The notes below the pieces were generated by a model that ran no database searches, was not told where the DNA came from, and saw only the letters and a list, made by a program, of their open reading frames with translations. Positions 60,855 to 64,000 of a DNA stretch of 64,000 bases are shown one piece after another (position 1 is the first letter of the stretch; each line of letters begins with the position of its first letter). The DNA comes from Gemmatimonadota bacterium (GTDB lineage Bacteria > JAAXHH01): the NCBI GenBank assembly GCA_009841265.1, contig VXMB01000001.1, forward strand, positions 1-64,000, in the 5' to 3' direction. The position numbers and the translations under genes were made by a program.

Positions 60855-61508
60855 CTACCTGCTTAACACCGCCGTGCCCCACGTGCTGGGGTCCACGTGG
60901 ACGCGCAGGTCCCGCCCGGCGCTCCACCACTGGGCGGGATACTCCGAATTGTTGAGGAAATAGGTGAAGCCCAGCCGGGGGAACTCTTCCGGGTCGTATC
61001 CGCTGAGGGTTTCGGTCGGGAGGCACACCTCCAGGGTGTAACCGCGGTCCGTGATCAGGGACGCGATGGGTAGCGCTTCCGATTCCGGCATGTTCCACTT
61101 CTCGCGGGCGCGGTCGACCTGCGAGGGCTTGACCACGGGCCGGTCCCCGCGGTCGCCGCCCCCGGTGGGGAGGCAGTTGAACTGGTGGCAGTATCTTCCC
61201 GCCCGCCTGGCCGTCTTCACGTCGCGCGTGTCGAGCCAGACCTGAAAGCTGTCTCCGGTCCAATGCCGTCCGTAGTGGGACTGGACCGGCTTTCGCTTGC
61301 GCACGTCCACCGCGAAGTACAGCCCCTCGTCGTTCCAGGCCATGTAGACGTCCGCGGCTTTCGGCCGGTTCTCCAGGAAACCCAGGTCGGGTACCAGGTA
61401 TTCGGTATCCCAGTCGTCGAGGACGCCATTGATCCGGGGCGCCTGCTCGCGGTATCTGCACTGGAAGGCGTAGGCGAAGTAGACTCGGTTGGGAATATCC
61501 AGCGGCAT
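60855..61508 (-). CDS. CBM9-like (DOMON-related) carbohydrate-binding domain protein
   Basis: A 217-residue protein consisting of one CBM9-type beta-sandwich: PRINGVLDDWDTEY at the start, DVYMAWNDEGLYFAVDVRKR in the centre, then GDSFQVWLDTRD and GYTLEVCLPTETLSGYDP near the end. CBM9 domains bind reducing ends of glycans. Here the domain is alone, without signal peptide or attached catalytic domain, so its role is unclear. It starts 6 bp after the ogt stop, with no evident ribosome-binding site, so translation is probably coupled. Confidence 0.8.
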   Translation of the reverse strand: MPLDIPNRVYFAYAFQCRYREQAPRINGVLDDWDTEYLVPDLGFLENRPKAADVYMAWNDEGLYFAVDVRKRKPVQSHYGRHWTGDSFQVWLDTRDVKTARRAGRYCHQFNCLPTGGGDRGDRPVVKPSQVDRAREKWNMPESEALPIASLITDRGYTLEVCLPTETLSGYDPEEFPRLGFTYFLNNSEYPAQWWSAGRDLRVHVDPSTWGTAVLSR

Positions 61509-61514
61509 AGGCGT

Positions 61515-62033
61515 TCAGCGGTTGTAGTCCGTACCCTCAAGATCGAGCAGAAACGCCTTGACCTCCGGCCGGCCGCCGTAGCCTCCCAGGCGTCCGTCGC
61601 TGGTGATCACGCGGTGGCAGGGAACCAGGATGCCGATGTCGTTGCTGCTGTTGGCCTGACCCACCGCCCGGGCGGCCCGGGGCCTTCGAACCTGCTCGGC
61701 CACCCACTTGTAAGAACGCCACTGCCCGTATGGAATGGCCTGCTGCGCGGTCCAGACCTGCCGGGTAAAGGACGTGCCCCGCAGGAAATTCACCGGGAGG
61801 TCGAAATCCTTCAGTTTTCCTTCGAAATACCGCGTGATCTGGTCTACGACCGTGGTAAGCAATCCGTCGTCCGGGACGAAGGCGAGTTCCGCGTCGAAGC
61901 GGTTCAGCATGTCCGTCGCGAATGCCTCGTCCGTGACGCCGGAGGTAACCCGGCATACGCCCGCTTCACTGGCCGCCGCGTACATGGGGCCGAGCGGCGT
62001 GGGGAAGACCGTGTATTTCAATACCTGCTTCAA
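61515..62033 (-). CDS. ogt: Methylated-DNA-[protein]-cysteine S-methyltransferase
   Basis: A 172-residue suicide DNA-repair protein that removes alkyl groups from O6-alkylguanine. The acceptor motif PCHR is in ILVPCHRVITSDGRLGGYGG. The helix-turn-helix region (IPYGQWRSYKWVAEQV) and the Asn hinge (AVGQANSSNDIG) are present. Length is normal for Ogt. The start is a TTG (62033) with only a distant AGGAT; the first conserved residues (YTVFPTPLGPMYAA) support it. The SGNH hydrolase gene ends 11 bp upstream, and the CBM9-like gene follows after 6 bp. Confidence 0.94.
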   Translation of the reverse strand: MKQVLKYTVFPTPLGPMYAAASEAGVCRVTSGVTDEAFATDMLNRFDAELAFVPDDGLLTTVVDQITRYFEGKLKDFDLPVNFLRGTSFTRQVWTAQQAIPYGQWRSYKWVAEQVRRPRAARAVGQANSSNDIGILVPCHRVITSDGRLGGYGGRPEVKAFLLDLEGTDYNR

Positions 62034-62044
62034 TAGGGTCTGGA

Positions 62045-63094
62045 CTATCCTACGATGTCGCGGTCCCGCAGGCCCTGGGCCAGCGCCTGCGCGATGACCT
62101 CGCTGCCTTCGATGGTGGGATGCCAGGTATCGGCGAAGTACCGTTCGCGTTCACCGTCCATCCCGGTAAAAGCGGCGTTGAGATCGATGAGGTCCGTATC
62201 CTCTTCCATGGCCAGCCGGCGGATCGAGCCATCGTAGATATCGTAGAGTTGCCTGAGGCGGTCGAGGTCGCCCCGGGCCATAAAGGACGGATACCGCATC
62301 TTGTCGAGGCTTTGCATGGACATCTCTGCGCCGTTACCGGATATGAGCGTCGGCAGGGTCGTCAGGACGACGCGGATCCGGTCGTGCTTCGCCGTCTGAA
62401 TGAGGCGGCGCATATTGTACTCGTAATTCTCGGGCAGGAAGTCCTCGAGGTCGAAGGAGCCAATGGGCGGCGGCGTGTTCAGTTCCAGGATCTCCTTGGC
62501 TTCGTCCAGCAGTCTCAGGCCCGTGTTGCCACCGTTGCCGTAGTGCCAGTAAGACTGGGTCTTCCTGCGCATGTCGGGATAGTGCTTCGGGTTTCCCAGC
62601 CACATGTCGTTCCAGCCGATGTAGACGATCAGGATATCCGGTTCGAACGCCAGGAGCCTGGGAAGGCGCAACTGGGCGTTGATGGACGCGTGGTCTTCGA
62701 CGCCGGCATTGATTACATGATGATCGCGTTCCAGGTCCATGTGGGCCAATTGCCGTTCCAGCTGGTAGGGATAGGGTGAATCATCCCCGGGCGCGCCGAA
62801 GGTGCAGGAGTCGCCGAGACACATGATCCGGACGGCTTCGGGATCCTTCCGTATCGGGAAGTCCGTCCCCCGGAACCCGTAGTCGTTGATCCGGATGCCG
62901 GCCACGCTGTATCCCGGCATCAGTTCCCAGCCGCTGCGGTTGTGAAACACGATGTAGGGATGGGCGCCGTCGTATTCCTCGTGGAACCAGCGGTCCCTGT
63001 TGTACGCGTGATCCTGCCGGCGGAGGTAGAACTCCGCACCCACGAGGGCGCCCACCGCGGCGCCGGCCATGGCGGCAAATGCGTAACGCTTCAT
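62045..63094 (-). CDS. Membrane-anchored SGNH/GDSL-family hydrolase
   Basis: A 349-residue protein starting at ATG 63094, with GGAG 9 bases upstream; residues upstream of that Met are not conserved-looking. One N-terminal hydrophobic segment (YAFAAMAGAAVGALVGAEFYL) acts as a signal anchor. Catalytic blocks: IMCLGDSCTFG (block I Ser), VEDHASINAQ, YIGWNDMW (block III Asn) and DTWHPTIEGS (block V Asp and His). Such enzymes are lipases, esterases or deacetylases on lipids or glycans; acting at the periplasmic face is likely. First gene of the run SGNH, ogt, CBM9-like, VOC. Confidence 0.87.
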   Translation of the reverse strand: MKRYAFAAMAGAAVGALVGAEFYLRRQDHAYNRDRWFHEEYDGAHPYIVFHNRSGWELMPGYSVAGIRINDYGFRGTDFPIRKDPEAVRIMCLGDSCTFGAPGDDSPYPYQLERQLAHMDLERDHHVINAGVEDHASINAQLRLPRLLAFEPDILIVYIGWNDMWLGNPKHYPDMRRKTQSYWHYGNGGNTGLRLLDEAKEILELNTPPPIGSFDLEDFLPENYEYNMRRLIQTAKHDRIRVVLTTLPTLISGNGAEMSMQSLDKMRYPSFMARGDLDRLRQLYDIYDGSIRRLAMEEDTDLIDLNAAFTGMDGERERYFADTWHPTIEGSEVIAQALAQGLRDRDIVG

Positions 63095-63438
63095 ACCCGT
63101 TCTCCGGCTGTGAAATTGAACTGCACCGTCCCCATTCACGTTACCGTCGCACTCCCCCTGAATCTAAGGGCACACAGGCCGAAATCGCAAGTGAAAACGC
63201 GTACCCGGTTTTGTTTGACGACAACGCCTTCGTTCCCTGTATAACCAATAGTGAAAGGTCTTGACGATGACCGGACCGACTTCCATATTCACAGGGTGGT
63301 TCCCAACCCGTTTACCACAGAACACCGGTCTTGCCGGTTCCGGTTCTCGTGATTACTCGCCAGCCTGGTTCTGTCGTTAGCACTCCGTCAGTTCGGATGG
63401 CTTTGATTTGATGGCATAATACGTGAAGAGGAGGTCCT

Positions 63439-64000
63439 ATGGCTGATCGACACGATGAAGCCAGGCCCGATGAATCGTCCCATTCCGAAACGAAATCGGG
63501 GACCCGGTTCACGCGCCGTGGTTTTCTCAAGGGCGCGGGCGCGGGTGCGGTAACGGCTGCCGTAGCGCCGGCCATCCTGGTTTCAGAAGCCGGGACGGCG
63601 GCCGCCCAGGAAGCCGAGGGCGTCATGTCGGCGACCATAACGCTCGACGTGAACGGCCAGTCCCACAACGTCGAGGTGGAAGCGCGCACGACCCTGGCCG
63701 ACGCGCTGCGGGACAGGCTGGAGATCACCGGTCCCAAAGTGGTCTGCGACAAGGGCGAGTGCGGGGCCTGCACCGTGGAGATGGACGGAAAGCTCGTCTT
63801 CAGCTGCATGACGCTGGCCATGGACGCCCAGGGCCGAAAGATCGAGACTGTGGAAGGCATGGCGGACGGCGACAGTCTGCATCCCATCCAGGAAGCCTTT
63901 GTCGAGAAAGACGCCCTGATGTGCGGATTCTGCACGCCGGGGTTCCTGATGTCCTCCAAGTCGTTGCTGGACGCCAACGACAACCCGACGCCGGAAGAGG
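63439..64000 (+). CDS. Tat-exported 2Fe-2S subunit of a xanthine dehydrogenase/aldehyde oxidoreductase-type enzyme (partial)
   Basis: The first 187 residues of a gene that runs off the right edge. GAGGAGG precedes ATG 63439. Residues 26-60 are a twin-arginine signal (TRRGFLKGAGAGAVTAAVAP). A plant-type ferredoxin domain follows with CDKGECGACTV and SCMT (first cluster) and CGFCTPGFLM (start of the second, helical cluster domain). This is the small subunit of molybdenum hydroxylases; an exported form resembles the periplasmic aldehyde oxidoreductase PaoABC of E. coli. The FAD and molybdopterin subunits should lie just beyond the window. Confidence 0.93.
   Translation, partial: MADRHDEARPDESSHSETKSGTRFTRRGFLKGAGAGAVTAAVAPAILVSEAGTAAAQEAEGVMSATITLDVNGQSHNVEVEARTTLADALRDRLEITGPKVVCDKGECGACTVEMDGKLVFSCMTLAMDAQGRKIETVEGMADGDSLHPIQEAFVEKDALMCGFCTPGFLMSSKSLLDANDNPTPEE

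Overview
The window is GC-rich, densely coded chromosome. Most genes are single-copy housekeeping genes (dnaE, serA, pdxJ, glyA, metH, a murA-like gene, msrB, ogt) mixed with secreted or outer-membrane proteins typical of Gram-negative FCB-type bacteria (Gemmatimonadota or Latescibacterota-like lineages). Pointers are a GWxTD-domain TPR protein, an M16 peptidase pair, FtsX-type permeases of about 800 residues, enolase-superfamily dehydratases, Tat-exported enzymes and a GH116 glycosidase. The lineage is inferred from gene content only. No tRNA, complete rRNA, insertion sequence, prophage or CRISPR array was seen.

Layout. 1-13.5 kb: the tail of an ABC ATPase; a bidirectional hairpin terminator next to what looks like the last bases of a 5S rRNA gene; a secreted TPR/GWxTD protein; then minus-strand genes for a GH116 glycosidase with an AGCS symporter, an N-acetylmuramoyl-alanine amidase, an MR/MLE dehydratase, MsrB and GlyA; a tiny coiled-coil/TM protein; and an Nramp-related transporter lacking the DPGN signature. 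13.8-16.4 kb: a Tat-exported phosphoesterase and a PHP-domain enzyme. 16.4-23.4 kb (minus): an envelope/electron-transfer-like cluster with a pentaheme cytochrome, a cytochrome c fused to a beta-barrel, a DUF3830 protein, two duplicated beta-barrel proteins and a five-BIG2 lipoprotein ending in a DM13-like domain. 23.5-40.1 kb: dnaE, serA-pdxJ, an M16 pair, an atypical carbamoyltransferase, a PQQ dehydrogenase behind a perfect palindrome, a second MR/MLE enzyme, a 2H phosphodiesterase and a MurA-like enzyme. 40.2-50 kb: an unrecognised 600-residue protein and a beta-propeller, a D-cysteine desulfhydrase-family enzyme, a bacterial homologue of ANKH, a Tat lipoprotein class V aminotransferase-like protein, and an SMP-30 protein next to an SSS symporter. 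50-64 kb: two tandem FtsX-type permeases of identical length, a Tat-exported aminotransferase, metH, VOC, CBM9-like, ogt and SGNH genes, and the start of a Tat-exported 2Fe-2S subunit.

Main points for follow-up: (1) the 16.4-23.4 kb cluster, with its single-chain cytochrome-barrel fusion and DM13-like lipoprotein, as a candidate undescribed outer-membrane redox system; (2) the GH116 enzyme with a symmetric CC-x5-CC-x15-CC-x5-CC insert; (3) four genes whose -10 element lies 6-9 nt before the start codon and which have no Shine-Dalgarno sequence, implying leaderless mRNAs; (4) metH, whose only good ribosome-binding site points at an ATC codon; (5) the bacterial ANKH homologue; (6) a carbamoyltransferase that has lost both ornithine-recognition motifs.
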